Part shown: positions 11,611-22,909 of the stretch, piece by piece
Layout of the letters: each line of letters starts with the position of its first letter
Numbering within the stretch: position 1 is the stretch's first letter
Assembly: GCA_958298945.1 (NCBI GenBank)
Contig: OY282606.1
Span: 45,397,920-45,461,919 of the forward strand
Length of the DNA stretch: 64,000 nt
Direction: 5' to 3'
From: Atherix ibis
Taxonomy: Eukaryota > Arthropoda > Insecta > Diptera > Athericidae
Translations under genes and position numbers: made by a program
The notes under the pieces: model-generated
Seen by the model: the letters and a program-made list of their open reading frames with translations, nothing else
The model's database searches: none
Told to the model about the DNA's origin: nothing

Positions 11611-13199
11611 ATAAAAATAAAAACCCAAAATACCCTCATTCAAACCATTTTAAAATCTTGTTCCCCTCAACATCTTATTTTCTATTAGCTAACAAATTAC
11701 ATTTTCCTCTAAATTATTGTAGTTACCAAGCTTTTTAATTTAATTATTTTAAAAAAAAAAGAAATATAATAAGAAAAAAATACAATTTTATACAAAATTT
11801 AATCAAGTAAATAATAAATTATTTCCCATATTTTAATATCCTCAAAATATAAAACTGACCATTATAAAATTTCATTAATAATGGCATACTTTTTATTTTT
11901 ATTATGATATTAAAAAATATTTTAAAATTATTTTATACTCAAATATCTATAGTATACAGATGACTGTAATTTCATAAAAAAAAAAACGATCATCTCATAC
12001 CAAATTTGATGAGAGTTAAAGCTCAGAGTACTGGTAATTGTTGAACATTTAATATGATTATAAAAATTATTAGAATCAAAAATTTCATTAAAGTTAATTC
12101 TCATAATGGATAATTTTTGATGAAATACAATAAAAAAGAGAAACCATGATAAATGAATGAATGAATGACTGAATAGGCTAAAGCAAAAAAAATGGCAATA
12201 CTTTACGTAAATTAATAAATAAAATAGCAATATTTTGTCGGAAGTATAATAACATTCAGCCCCAACAAATATTCTATATATAGCCCAATGGTCTTCGAAA
12301 TTTGGGGGCCAATAGCAGGCTAGTAGCATATAAACTTTAGCTCACCCTTGTTTTATGAATGGACTTATAACATTTCCTGATGGGGAGATTCATACTCGTT
12401 ACCGGCACCAGGTTAAATTACTGTTTAAAATTACCCAAAAAGAAAGAAAATTTTTCGTACTGAACGCTACAAGTGTATATATTCTATTGCTAAAAGGGGA
12501 ATGTTTTCCATTATTCCAAAGGATTCATCCAACAAATGATAACCATTCCAAGAAAAAGCTCTCCATCTTTCCAGGAGAAGTCATTCTAATATTCTCTCTT
12601 AATAAACATGCGCAAATTCCACGAAATTCTTTGATATATTTCAGTAATTTGAACACTTACCCCTAATATTTTCCGTTAGTAAATTATTACATATATTTAA
12701 AAATATCAGAGTTCAATTTTATTATATAATTAAAATTTCTTTTTATTTATAGTCTCTACTTTCATATTGTTTTTATTAAATATAAAAAAAATGAAATAAA
12801 ATATTTAGTTTAGATAAACATTTACTTTTTAAGAATTTCTGTATTATTTCATCTATATTTTTGTGTGAAAACATTTCTGTTTAAAATAAAAAAATATCTT
12901 ATTGAAAAAGAGAAAATTTTGGAGTAATTTTTTTCAAAACTAATTATTTCTAAAAAATTCTGGTTCAAGTCTCGTGTTTTAAATAAACAATAATTTCCGA
13001 TACTATACTTTATTCTGGAAAATATTTCTAATATGCCTAAAAACTATACGTGAGAATAAGAACATTTTTATTAATAAAACAACAAATATATATATTACTT
13101 GTACTTATAAATTTAAAAAAAATCTGGCAAAATTGTGAACTTGTAGCTTATAGGTTAGTCGCTCTTGATATTGTGCTTTTATAGTACGTTACGTAAAAT

Positions 13200-13765
13200 A
13201 GAACAACTAATTTTGACGCAACGGGTTCTCCTCGCTTTGGGGTCAAGCTTGGTCAATCTGCGAAGTTCACATACGACTAGCTTCAACGAATTGACGAGGA
13301 CCATTCTTACTTAAGAATGCAAGTTTTTACAAAACATCGAAAAGTTGAGGTTAGATCATCGGTGAACGTTGAATATTCTTGTTATGCTCAAAAAAAGAGA
13401 TCAAACAATAAAAACACTTGGATGCTCCACCAAGACATAGTCTCCTTTAACATTGCCATCTTCATTAGCCAGTTTTTACTATAAAAGGGATCTTGCACTT
13501 TTCAAGCCCTCCTATTCACCTGATCGTAGTCCGTATGTTTATTTTTTATTCTCCAAGATCAAAGCTCACTTATAAGAATATTTTATTTATACTAATAATA
13601 ATATTGAAAGAAGTGTAATCAAGGAGCTATAGGCGATTTCAATTCAAGTCTTCCAGGAATGCTACAAAGAGTAGAACAATGCACCTTCCAGTTTTATAGC
13701 TAACCAAGGGAACTAGTTTGAAGCAAGTTACATCGATGTACCAATAATAAAATAAAATTGTTTCC
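13200..13765 (+). pseudogene. Mariner C transposase remnant, internally deleted
   Basis: The plus strand encodes RFGVKLGQSAKFTYD, a stop, then QVFTKHRKVE, resembling the first helix-turn-helix of the mariner group whose members read VKLGKSA.ET and VFEWHKRF. It then jumps to WMLHQDIVSFNIAIF, the second Asp motif (usual LHHDNAP), and SYSPDRSPYVYFLFSKIKAH. The third catalytic position is Val where Asp is expected. The final part has KEL and FQECYKEW, the usual C-terminal motif. No TIRs were identified. Confidence 0.65.
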
Positions 13766-13779
13766 AGAATTCGACGTCT

Positions 13780-14187
13780 TTTTTCCGAAGACAGGCCTAG
13801 TTTGTCTTTTGGGACCGTACACGGAGTCCGTATAGACTTTCCGGATAGGATCGATATGTATTAAACATCGAGCACACCGCAGCCTATTGTGCTTAATGTA
13901 TCCACAACCTGGTAATTACGGTAATGCTCCGGAATCCTCCATCCTAATGTAGGTAACTAATAATTCTTCAAAGGATCCTCGACTTGAACACGAACTAGAG
14001 TTCACAATAGTTTTTGCTTGAGAACTCAAGTTTCTGAAGAATACGTGAAGATTGTCAGAACCAATGTCTTATATACTAGTACCTTCGATGTTATAGTTAG
14101 AATTTTTGAGCAAACTAATTAAGACTGACTGAAATAAGCTCTGTTGGCTGCCAGCAGCTATGTGGGGATTTCTTCCTCCACGTTTTG
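13780..14187 (-). pseudogene. RTE-like LINE copy 1, C-terminal part
   Basis: This stretch is homologous by eye to 21915-22410, 33640-34165 and (inverted) 57600-57800. Shared landmarks are CACCGCAGCCTATTG, the block around ATTTTTGAGCAAA and GGCTCTGT followed by ATTTCTTCC. In copies 3 and 4 the matching sequence encodes the end of an endonuclease-reverse transcriptase of the type annotated in insects as craniofacial development protein 2-like. Copy 1 has no long open frame. Confidence 0.65.
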
Positions 14188-15100
14188 GGGAGGAATCCTG
14201 CTCGCAAAGTAATTCTTGGTTATGTGAATGTGGCATTCCTGTAGAATATGGATGCTAGTGAAATGGATGCCACAGGATTGGCATAAAGGACAATTGGTGT
14301 TACCAAAAAGGAAGTTATGAGTAAGAGCAGTATGTCCAATCCGGATTCTGAAGAGCTTTCGCGCCCAGAATTTCGGTATGGATATTGAATACACTGGTTT
14401 ATTAGTGGTTATCCAATGAGTCGATAAAAATGTGTTACTATTGGTACAGTCATCGTGTCTGCGGATGGCTAATGGTGTTAGTTGCCATTCTGTTAGTAAT
14501 GTCACTGGTCGACGGAGTGTTTCTCCAGCCAACTCTTGGAAGTTTAGAAAACGAGGGGGAGGATGGATGAATTGCTTTCAAGGTAGGATATTAATAAGGA
14601 TGAAAATCCTTTTCATCTTTAAACTGGGGGGCGATGATGAATTCCTTTTTGAACTGGCGGAAATGATAATGTTTTTGATTAAAGTGTAGAGGGGGTAATA
14701 TGGAAGGCATAGGTTTTTGTAGACTAAATTTAGGCGAGCTTTTTGAAGATCAAAATAGATGGGTTTTCGACCAGTTTCTATCAGTATGGATTCCACCGGA
14801 GATTTTGCGATGTGCTCCACTGGCTAGTCTAATGCAACGAGTACCTTCTTCCCTGCTATTGGCACACTGACATATATATTAAGGGAATAGAGTAAGGTTC
14901 CGTCCAAAAGGGCTTTGGTTACTCTAATTGCCTCACTTTGTCTTATCTTTCTTTTGCTGCTAACTAAAATTTTAAACATTCGGAGAATGGTGTCAATTTT
15001 GTCAACAGCATTTTTAATTTAAAGATTCACTTTCCTCCACGGGCCATTGAGATACCCAAGATTTTCATGGAATCTTTTGGGTGGGGAAGGAAGGGGAAAT
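14187..15100 (-). pseudogene. Jockey-like LINE, thumb to RNase H/zinc-knuckle end
   Basis: Reading down the minus strand: LGYLNGPWRKVNL, then VDKIDTILRMFKIL, EAIRVTKALLDGTLLYS, SPVESILIETGRKPIYFDLQ (the post-RT SPV.S...E.G..PL block), and at the 3' end IRIGHTALTHNFLFG followed by CPLCQSCGIHFTSIHILQEC, the cysteine-histidine knuckle that ends jockey-group ORF2. Stops and frame changes occur throughout, and no 3' UTR or poly(A) follows before the sequence changes to RTE-like LINE copy 1. Confidence 0.75.
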
Positions 15101-15102
15101 AA

Positions 15103-15350
15103 GAAAATTATTTAACTATTTTGAATCCATAATCTCCTATCTGTATGCGATTAGTCTTCGACTAATTGATCTTTTCTTCAACGCCAACGCTGCCACCATG
15201 TACTTGTTTTTGCCTTCATTTATGTGCAGCCCAAGATTTTTCGCCGTCACGTCAGTCTTTATAAGAGCTGCCTGTTCAGCTCTTTCTGACCAACATATAA
15301 TGTCCATATATTTTTTGTATAAATTGCTTGCGCTAAAGAAAATATGAATA
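15103..15350 (-). pseudogene. RTE-like LINE copy 1, post-YADD segment
   Basis: The minus strand encodes KNLGLHINEGKNKYMVAALA, matching the GL.INE.KTKYM block that follows the YADD motif in endonuclease-reverse transcriptase LINEs. It is homologous to 34185-34360 of copy 3. It is surrounded by jockey-like sequence on both sides. Confidence 0.7.
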
Positions 15351-15354
15351 TCCT

Positions 15355-15690
15355 TATAATGTTATAGTGCATCGCGCATGTGGAAAGTATTAAGAGGGAT
15401 AAAGAGAGAGAGAGATGTCGATGAACTTTGTTCTCAAATAGCTGTTGATTGTAATGATTTACATTCAGGGTAAATTGGTGAAATAATTATAGGAGTATTA
15501 AAGTAATGTACTATAATCAGTAAAATAGTAGATTAGATTATATAAGAGATCGGTTTTGAAAAATGAGAACTGAACCCTGAGGAGCACCAGCATTTATTTG
15601 GTGGACTTTAAACTAAAACAACTTATATTGAATGATTTAAAAGGTAGCTTCTAATCCATTTAAGGAGGCAGTCGTCGATACCATATGCAC
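15355..15690 (-). pseudogene. Jockey-like LINE, reverse-transcriptase palm fragment
   Basis: The minus strand reads YGIDDCLLKWIRSYLLNHSI, a stop, then INAGAPQGSVL in another frame, the block before the YADD motif in jockey-like RTs. The orientation and order fit the LINE fragment at 14187-15100, so they are likely parts of one element interrupted by the RTE-like segment at 15103-15350. Confidence 0.6.
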
Positions 15691-15835
15691 AATATCTCAT
15701 CTATTGCTTATATTCCTGGAGTGAGTCCTCTCTGGTATGGACCAATAATTATTGGTCTACCTTGTAAGATAGATTGTCTCAGCAACTTAATACTCTATTA
15801 ATGATATATTCTGCGATATCTCCTTTTTTAATTAT
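15690..15835 (-). pseudogene. RTE-like LINE copy 1, RT start (KKGD block)
   Basis: The minus strand encodes KKGDIAEYI then HTREDSL after frame breaks, resembling KKGD...NYRGI and IGPYQRG near the start of the endonuclease-reverse transcriptase RT. The nucleotide text CCTGGAGT...CCTCTCT.GTATGG recurs at 35573-35605 in copy 3. Mariner B begins next to it. Confidence 0.55.
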
Positions 15836-16448
15836 GAATCATTTTCTTGGCGTTTGAGAAGCAAATCACTAACGTCAATGCGACGGCACAAATTTTTTTC
15901 CGTAAGGAGATAAGGAACCCATATATCGAGCTTTGAGATTAAACCTAGCCAGTTCAAATGATCATGAATGGTCGAATTCGATAAATTTAATCTCTCAGCG
16001 ATCGCACCAGTTGTTATTCACCGGTTTGCGTCAATTAATGCCTTTATTAAGTCTTCATCAGCTCCAACTGGCCTTGCAAAATGTGGTGCGTCTTCGAGAT
16101 CAAAATTGCCGGATCGAAATTTTGCAAACCAGTTTTGACACTGGCGCTCACTTAATACGTCTTCTCCATATACATCGGATAATTTTTTTCTTACTTGAAC
16201 AGAATTTTTATCTTTTCTATAGCAAAAAATAAAATATGCTGAAAATGCTGCTTTTAACTTTCCATTAATAAAGAGTATCAACAAAAAACTACTGTGCAGA
16301 ATCAATTGAATTTTTTCAAAAGCAAGTCTTGCTATGTCAGCTATCACAATACATATAATTATGCGGCTTAAGTATGAAGTTGGTTGTGAAAAAATACAAT
16401 TTAATCCTCTGTTTGGAAAAAAACGAAATTACTTTCCGAACAACCCAA
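15836..16448 (-). mobile_element. Mariner element B, 5' half only
   Basis: The 5' terminus (right side) is, inverted, TTGGGTTGTTCGGAAAGTAA followed by TTTCGTTT, the same TIR as mariner A, with TA outside at 16449-16450. The element runs leftward and stops after the RQEND motif near 15836, so the catalytic half and other TIR are missing. Mariners A and B retain opposite halves of the same subfamily. Confidence 0.8.
15840..16347 (-). pseudogene. Mariner B transposase N-terminal domain
   Basis: The minus strand gives NSVQVRKKLSDVYGEDVLSE, RQCQNWFAKFRSGNFDLEDA, then DEDLIKALIDANR, a stop, and RLNLSNSTIHDHLNWLG, KLDIWVPYLLTEKNLC and LLKRQEND. These are the paired helix-turn-helix domain, the WVP.EL linker and the segment before the first catalytic Asp. 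No catalytic Asp motif remains. Confidence 0.85.
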
Positions 16449-16450
16449 TA

Positions 16451-17585
16451 AATTCTATCCTCCTTTTATAGACAATATTGCAAAACCAAATAGTTCAAAA
16501 TCTTATATTTATTATAACCTATTAATTTTGATTGTTTAGAAATTTGATTAATATTGAACTCAACTTAGGAATAGACTTTTATTTAGACTCTATTAAATAT
16601 CTAGCGAAATAAATAGTATTTAAATTATTCCTATTAAATTTCGTCATATTTTAAAAATTAATTAAGATATAGTATCCTCATTGTCCTGATATCTAAATAG
16701 TGATGATCGTAAAAGATATTTTTGCTAATAGTAATAAGCACTTGAAATTTTGCTCTACCAATTAAGGAGCCCAAAAGTTTTATAAGTCATATTCTAATGA
16801 CATTCTTCAGTTCCGATTATCCTTAAATTTTATTTTTATGTTAATTATTTTAAGTTTCTGACACTTTCTAAATATTTTTTTAAAAAAAGCATGCTAAAAA
16901 CTTGAAAATACTTTTTTGATATATCCTTCATTCATTAATAATTTTCAATTGAATGAATAAATGAAGTAGACTAAAGGCAAATGGCATAAATTGTTGAAAG
17001 TTTTAGCATTTTATATTTTTTCCAATTAAGTAAATGAACGCAAAGACAGAATTTTATATTTTTTTGTACTGCGGATGTTTTTTTTAACCAAATCTTGATA
17101 AACTTTGAAAACTATTGTAGTTACAACAACGTACAAAGCTTTCATTTTGTCTATCTAACATTATTTTAGATGATGTGCATCAAAAAGTGCTTCCGATGAG
17201 AAACTTTCTTGACATAATATAGATGCATGACAACAACATGCAAAAATATTATTTTTGAAGTAAGAGAGAAATCTCCTAGGAAGGAAAATCAACTTGTAAA
17301 TACTTCAAAAGATGAATGGTCAAATAACTCCCGACTCATGAATAAAATGACTAAAACTATGTTAAAATAACAAAAAGGTTTGAAATTTTGAACATTGGGA
17401 TGATCTTACAATAATTACGAGTAGTAAGTAAAATATTGATTTAAAAATTATAAATATGCTACCCAGAATAATTTTTCAAATGGTCACTAAGCCTTTATAA
17501 ATTCAATATGAAGTTATAACCGTTTCTGTGTATAGCCATATGCGTCAATAAAATTATTGGCCCATACCAGATTCTGCTCTATAAT
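16451..17585. other. AT-rich sequence, nothing recognised
   Basis: No coding motif, repeat or terminal repeat was seen in this AT-rich stretch. Confidence 0.5.
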
Positions 17586-17589
17586 GGCT

Positions 17590-17745
17590 TTATTTATGGT
17601 CCCGACGGTATCAGCAAAGGCATGTTGGGAGTGTTGAACAGGAATAACGCGGCGCGAAGCCAGAGCGTTTGGAGTTTTTTGATTCACCAAGCCGAGACCG
17701 GACTTCCGAATGTCGCGCCATTTATTTTGATGGTGATATCGGTAG
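17590..17745 (+). pseudogene. RTE-like LINE C-terminal scrap
   Basis: The plus strand reads NNAARSQSVWSFLIHQAETG, like the RNW..AARDR..WR.LL.QA motif that ends endonuclease-reverse transcriptase LINEs. It is the inverse of text seen at 33690-33830 and 21940-22060. It is a short tail with no other domain. Confidence 0.45.
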
Positions 17746-17759
17746 AAAATAATTGTAAA

Positions 17760-18240
17760 TATCTTAGGTCAAAAACGTTTCACTAAGTTAAATTTTTTTC
17801 ATCTATTTACTTAAAGATTTCTTTAAAAAAAATTAAAATTAAGTTTTATTTAGGAATTACTCAATGGAAGAAAATTAGGTGAAGTCTTGGGTGAGTCGAT
17901 TTGAATTATAAAAGAGTATCGCAGTCAACCGAAAAATATTTTCAAATTGTAGGTCAAAGAGAGGTCTTGAAAATTAAAATATTTCGAGTTTTGCATGCAA
18001 AAAATTCTTTTGGCTTGAATTCGAAAAATTTAATAACAAAACTGGCGGAGACATTTTTGTCAGTCCGAAAATAATTCAAATATGAATCAGTTTTTCTTTT
18101 TTGATAAATCATAAAACAAATAATTGTGGTAAATCATAAAGCTTATTAATCTTTTAAATGCAAAAAAAAAATATACTATAAAGTGAAAAAATGCCATACG
18201 TTTCTATGACAAATAAAATAGTTTCTATATCATTAATTTA
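17760..18240. other. AT-rich sequence, nothing recognised
   Basis: Short AT-rich interval between two LINE fragments; no motif seen. Confidence 0.5.
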
Positions 18241-18244
18241 ATGA

Positions 18245-20280
18245 TAAACACCCTCAATGGGGTTGCCGCGTTGCTAACCCTCGAGGAAAGATTCTTCAAG
18301 AAGCTCTATCCCATACATACACATACTGGCCAACATCTATTTTAAAACGACCTGATATCCTCGATTACTTCATTAGCACTCCTTCAATTATCATGAATTC
18401 TTGTATTGAAAATCTTTTCGATTTAAACTCTGATCATTGTCCTATTCTCTTTACCCTTAATTTTAAGCCAATCTTAATCCTAGGCTGATAAATGGCAAAA
18501 TAAACTGGAATATATTTAGAAACAAATTAGATAAACAGATTGACTTGAAACGAACGTTAAAAACTGCTAACAACATTAATGAAGCTATAAATGACCTAAA
18601 TATTTATATACAACATGCAGTTGCAACCGCTCACATCTCTTATAATACGACACAACTACAACAACAAATTTTACCAACTAAAATACGGACATTAATTAAC
18701 GAAAACAGAAAAATGAGAACGCAGTGGCAACGCTTACGAATGCCTAACTACAAACAGGACCTTAACCGACTACAACGTGAACTAAAAATGGAAATTAGAA
18801 ATCACTATAATGAACGGAATGAAATTTATACAAGATCGTCTAGTGACAATATTTCTTTACGGGAAGCTACTAGACGAATACTCTCGTACAAAAGAACATC
18901 ACATCCACTGAAACAAAATGACGGTAACTGGGCAAAAACAGACAAAGGAAAAGCCGAAGTATTTGCTAAACATTTGCTTAATACTTTTATTCTACATGAT
19001 GATATAGAACATAAATCGCATACTAACAAAATCATCAAAGCACTAATGATCCCAGTCCCTATGAGTCTTCTTCCCAAAAATTTTAAGCCCTCAGAAATTA
19101 AATCTACAATTCTGCGCCTTCCCAATAAAAAAAACTCCTGGTTATGATCTAATAACAGCACCTATTATGAAGCAAATTTTCCAAAAAGCTTTAGTTTTAA
19201 TTAGATAAACTTTCAATGGTATCCTGAAAACAACCTGTTTTCCTTTACTCTAAAAATTTTCTGTCATTCAAATGATCCCAAACCAAATAAACCCATTAAT
19301 TCTCCTTCCTCCTATAGACCTAGCAGCGTCTTACCAATTCTTGGTAAGATATTCGAAAAACTCCTATTAAAACAACTCTACCCTGTCTTAGTTAATGAAA
19401 AAATTATTCCTGATCACCAATTTGGCTTCTGATCTGAACACTCCACTATCCAGCAATGGCATCCCAATATTTATCATATTGCATCCTTTCTTGATCATAT
19501 TGACATCCCAGCTGATCCTAATACTATATTTAATACTTATGCAGACGATACAGCCATATTTGCCATCCATACAAATTCTGACATAGCTTCCAATAATTTA
19601 CAATTCCATATCCACAACCTTCAATCCTGTTTTAAGAGATGGTGAGTGAGGGTAAATGAACAGAAGAGTACTCACATTACTTTCACACTTTGTGAAGTAG
19701 GAAAACCTACCCCTTTATACCTTAATAGCAACATAATTCCACACAAAAAAAGTGCGTTTTTTGGGACTTTACCTGGACCAGAGACTAACATGGAACCCAC
19801 ATACTAGACTAAAAAGAGTTGAAGCTAACAGACGTTACCTTCAACTTCTTAGACTACTTGATAACTGCTCGAAACTAACAATCAAAAGTAAACTTCTAAT
19901 CTTCAATACAATTATAAAACCTATTTGGACATATGGAATTGAACTTTAGGGTTCAACGAAACGTTCCAATTCCTATCACGTCAAGGCCTTACAATACAAG
20001 ATCCTCCGTAAAATTGTTGATGCGCCCTTTTATGTTCGTAACACCATAATACATCGTGACCTAAATGTTCCCTTTGTTCTAGACCTGTGCATTTCCCGCT
20101 ATCAAAAATTTCACTTCTGTTTACCCTATCATCATAATCTACTAATTGTCCTGTACTGCCCTCCCCGGAAACACTCATCGGAGACTTAAGAGACAATAGT
20201 CTAGAGATTTTCTAGAGGAATCTAACTTCCATTAGTTGGAGAAACGCCGATGGGTGTTTACTCCCAATTCATGATTCACA
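18245..20280 (+). pseudogene. Jockey ORF2 (endonuclease-RT) pseudogene, copy 1
   Basis: The longest open piece is 18545-19147, with QWQRLRMPNYKQDLNRLQRE and THPLKQND, the linker between endonuclease and RT. After a frameshift comes PNKPINSPSSYRPSSVLPIL, then QFGF, a stop, and HSTIQQ. The sequence then jumps to NTYADDTAIFA, the catalytic motif C, so motif A and the GVPQG block are lost. The C-terminal part has LTWNPHTRLKR, LLDNCSKLTIKSKLL and PIWTYGIEL, then KILRKIVDAPFYVRNTIIHR. Multiple stops rule out activity. Confidence 0.85.
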
Positions 20281-20383
20281 AGATTGCAAATTAAAATTTT
20301 ATGTAAATCTGCTTGTGACAATAAAATTGTAGTTGCAGATAAAATAAAAAAAATAAAATAAAAATAAAAATAAAAAAAATTAA
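18245..20383 (+). mobile_element. Jockey-family LINE copy 1, 5'-truncated and internally deleted
   Basis: It opens inside the endonuclease (LKRPDILDYFIS and LNSDHCPILF), runs through the RT and ends in an AAAAT-rich tail (20341-20383), as expected for a LINE inserted by target-primed reverse transcription. Its 3' UTR text GATGGGTGTTTACTCC matches GATGGGTGTTTTCCTCC of copy 2 at 57450, so the two are one family. The palm between HSTIQQ and YADD is deleted. Confidence 0.85.
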
Positions 20384-20384
20384 C

Positions 20385-21910
20385 AAGCCACTGATGAATA
20401 TATGAAATTAAAATAAGTCCTTACCTTCCATAGGTCTAGAAATCACATTCGAACAGAAGTATTCGAACTCAATGGTGCATATGTCGAAATGATGTCCTCA
20501 TCGATATCGTATTCGATATTCGTTGTGAATATAAATTGGTAAATTTCCATCAACATTTCCGTACTGCATCGTCTGGCTCAAGTATTGACATTTTATTTTC
20601 CAGCAATAGATGGTGATATCTAACTTTTGAGAACTAGGACATAAAATGTACAGAATCAGACCAGAAAAATTTTAAGCCACGCTGTCCTGATAAAAAGTTT
20701 ACACTGAATACGAATACTTTTTGGTATGCTTTACAAATAACATCAGTCACAGTAATCCATTGAATATTTTTCCATCTTTTTCAAATGAGAGAATAATCAA
20801 TTTTTGGGATAATGTTGATGTTTTTAATATTTTTCCAAATCGCTAAGAAAAATTGTATATCAGTTGAAGGGTTTTCAAAGTGATTTAGAAGGTCGATTTA
20901 GACTAAATGGAATAAAATCATCGAGGATAAGAAATCATTCAATTGGAAAGTCTTTTAAGTTAAGAATGGTTTCAATAAAATGCTGAGAAGATAAGCATCT
21001 CCGTCGCAAAGTTTGAAGATTTCTATGCAAATTCTTTTTCAGAATTTGAATTTTTAATAGCACATATTTTATTTATGAATTTTAATGGCACCTTCTGAGA
21101 AATATTCTTTTTAATATTGATATTTTGAGAAAAGATTTAAACGATTAGAGATGACTTTATTGTTAAATCTTAACTAATATGCTTATTAGATTTGATTGTA
21201 GAAAAATATTAAATTATTATTTAAATATGATTTTAAATGGGATTATTATAATTTTTAATTTTAAAAAAAATTAATTTATATAATTACAATAATATACAAA
21301 AATTTATTCTCAAAAATATGTTCTTTAAGAATTGAAATATAAATTTCTAATTAATTTGTCTATCTAAATATTAATGATTAAGAAAAATGATTTATTAACT
21401 TCCGAGTTCATTATATCTGACTACCCTACAATTGTGGACCTTTTAATTTTTTATTACCATCTTTGACCAAAGTATTGAGAACGTGTTAATATTTGGAGAA
21501 TAAAAATATTCCCGTGCTCCTTTTAAAAAAAAATTACAAAAAAAGGTTTAAGGTTTGAGGACTGATTTCTATGTGGGTTCAGCTAATGAAGCTCTGGAAT
21601 CCGTTTTATCTAATATCGAAAATATATTGTCAAAATTTTTTTATATTATTTGTTGTAATCGAAAATATATTGTTATAAATTTTTTATATTATTTGAATCA
21701 TGGTAAATGTTATAGTTTTAGAAATACCCATTAACCCTCAAATTAATACTTATAATATATCAATAAAGATATTCGACCAGAAATACAAGTTTGAATATGA
21801 ATTTAACAAATTAAAGGGAAATAATAGCTATAATAGCTGCGATAGTAAAACTTAGGAATATTTTTTTTTATATAAGATTGATTAGGATTAATATCAGCAA
21901 AGAAAGTCTT
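20385..21910. other. AT-rich sequence, nothing recognised
   Basis: Mostly AT-rich. The slightly more complex part at 20420-20700 has no open frame with a family motif. A short direct repeat of ATCGAAAATATATTGT lies near 21615 and 21658. Confidence 0.5.
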
Positions 21911-21914
21911 GTCT

Positions 21915-22908
21915 AAGGCTGCTGAATCAAAGTACTCCAGACGTCAGGCGACTCGGCTTTACAGCGCGGTCTTCCAGTTCAACACTCCCAGCATATTTTT
22001 GGTATCCTGGCTAACGCTGATAGTCCACAAAAGACAGCGCTAATCTATTTCTAGGGCCATAAATGGAGCTTGCTGAGCAGAACATTCCTCATTCGTAGGG
22101 GTTAAGTTTGCGGCTCACCGCAGCCTATAGAGCTTTATTTCATCCATAATCTCCAGAATAAACCATTCTAATGTAAAAGGTTAAAAGTTTTTTGAAGGAT
22201 CTTCGTTTTAAACGCGGACTATCTGAGATGAAGATCCCTTGAAAAACTAAGAACCCAAGCTTTTGAAAAATATACGATGACTATCAAGACTAGTGCCTTG
22301 TACCGCAGTAGCGTCGACATACTAGTCAGAATTTTTGAGCAAAATAACTAAGACTAAAGTAGGCTCTGTAGTCTGCCAGCTGACAAGCGCGAGTTTTTTC
22401 TCCACATTGTTATCCCTGATCATGAATGTCTTTTACTAGTTTCACGCCAGAGAACATTGTGATTGGTAAATTCTACTGAAAATGATTCGGATGCTTTTAC
22501 TCTTCTTCTAATAATAGTCATAGTTAGTCTAGTTAGACTAATAAATTTTTCTAGGTTGCTGATCTCTCTCATGAATGTATAGCGTTTTACTCTACTATGC
22601 TATCATATGTGGCTTTAAAGGTGATCAACATAAATCATTAGTCCTATCAATTTTTTTGGGATGCTGAACTCTCTCAGAAATATGGAGAAAATTATACTGG
22701 CTTTTGTATCAAATTGGAATATAGTCAATAAATCCACCATCAGTCGATGAAAAGATTATGGATTTGTTAACACTATTCTTACATTTTTTCCATTAACTGC
22801 CACAGAAAGAAGATTTCATCTGTTGCTGATATCCTTGGATTATAGTATCTCTACTATGGGCTAGTAATTATGGACTAGTAAGAATCTCTGCTATGGACTA
22901 GAATATCT
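21915..22908 (-). pseudogene. RTE-like LINE copy 2, 3' part
   Basis: Homologous on the minus strand to copies 1 and 3: CACCGCAGCCTATAGAG, GCTCTGTAGTCTGCCAGC, then GATTCGGATGCTTTTACTCTTC and the GCTGAACTCTCTC block. The last block encodes, in copy 3, FLREFGDPEKLIRLTKLTM, the RT segment before the catalytic motifs. The YADD region is absent between about 22410 and 22490. The element continues beyond mariner E at 23960. Confidence 0.65.
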
Positions 22909-22909
22909 T

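Larger units (their letters stand above)
10244..13140. other. AT-rich sequence with hairpins, no gene recognised
   Basis: No coding family is visible. The frames at 11928-12329 (minus) and 12355-12666 (plus, 103 codons) are the longest; neither shows domain motifs, and 12355-12666 is kept only as an unexplained frame. Two notable inverted repeats lie here (11168-11199 and 11526-11610). Confidence 0.5.

Noticed and set aside
12355..12666. 103-codon plus ORF as a possible host gene
   Set aside because: No domain, no codon bias, ordinary AT-rich setting; not enough to call a gene.
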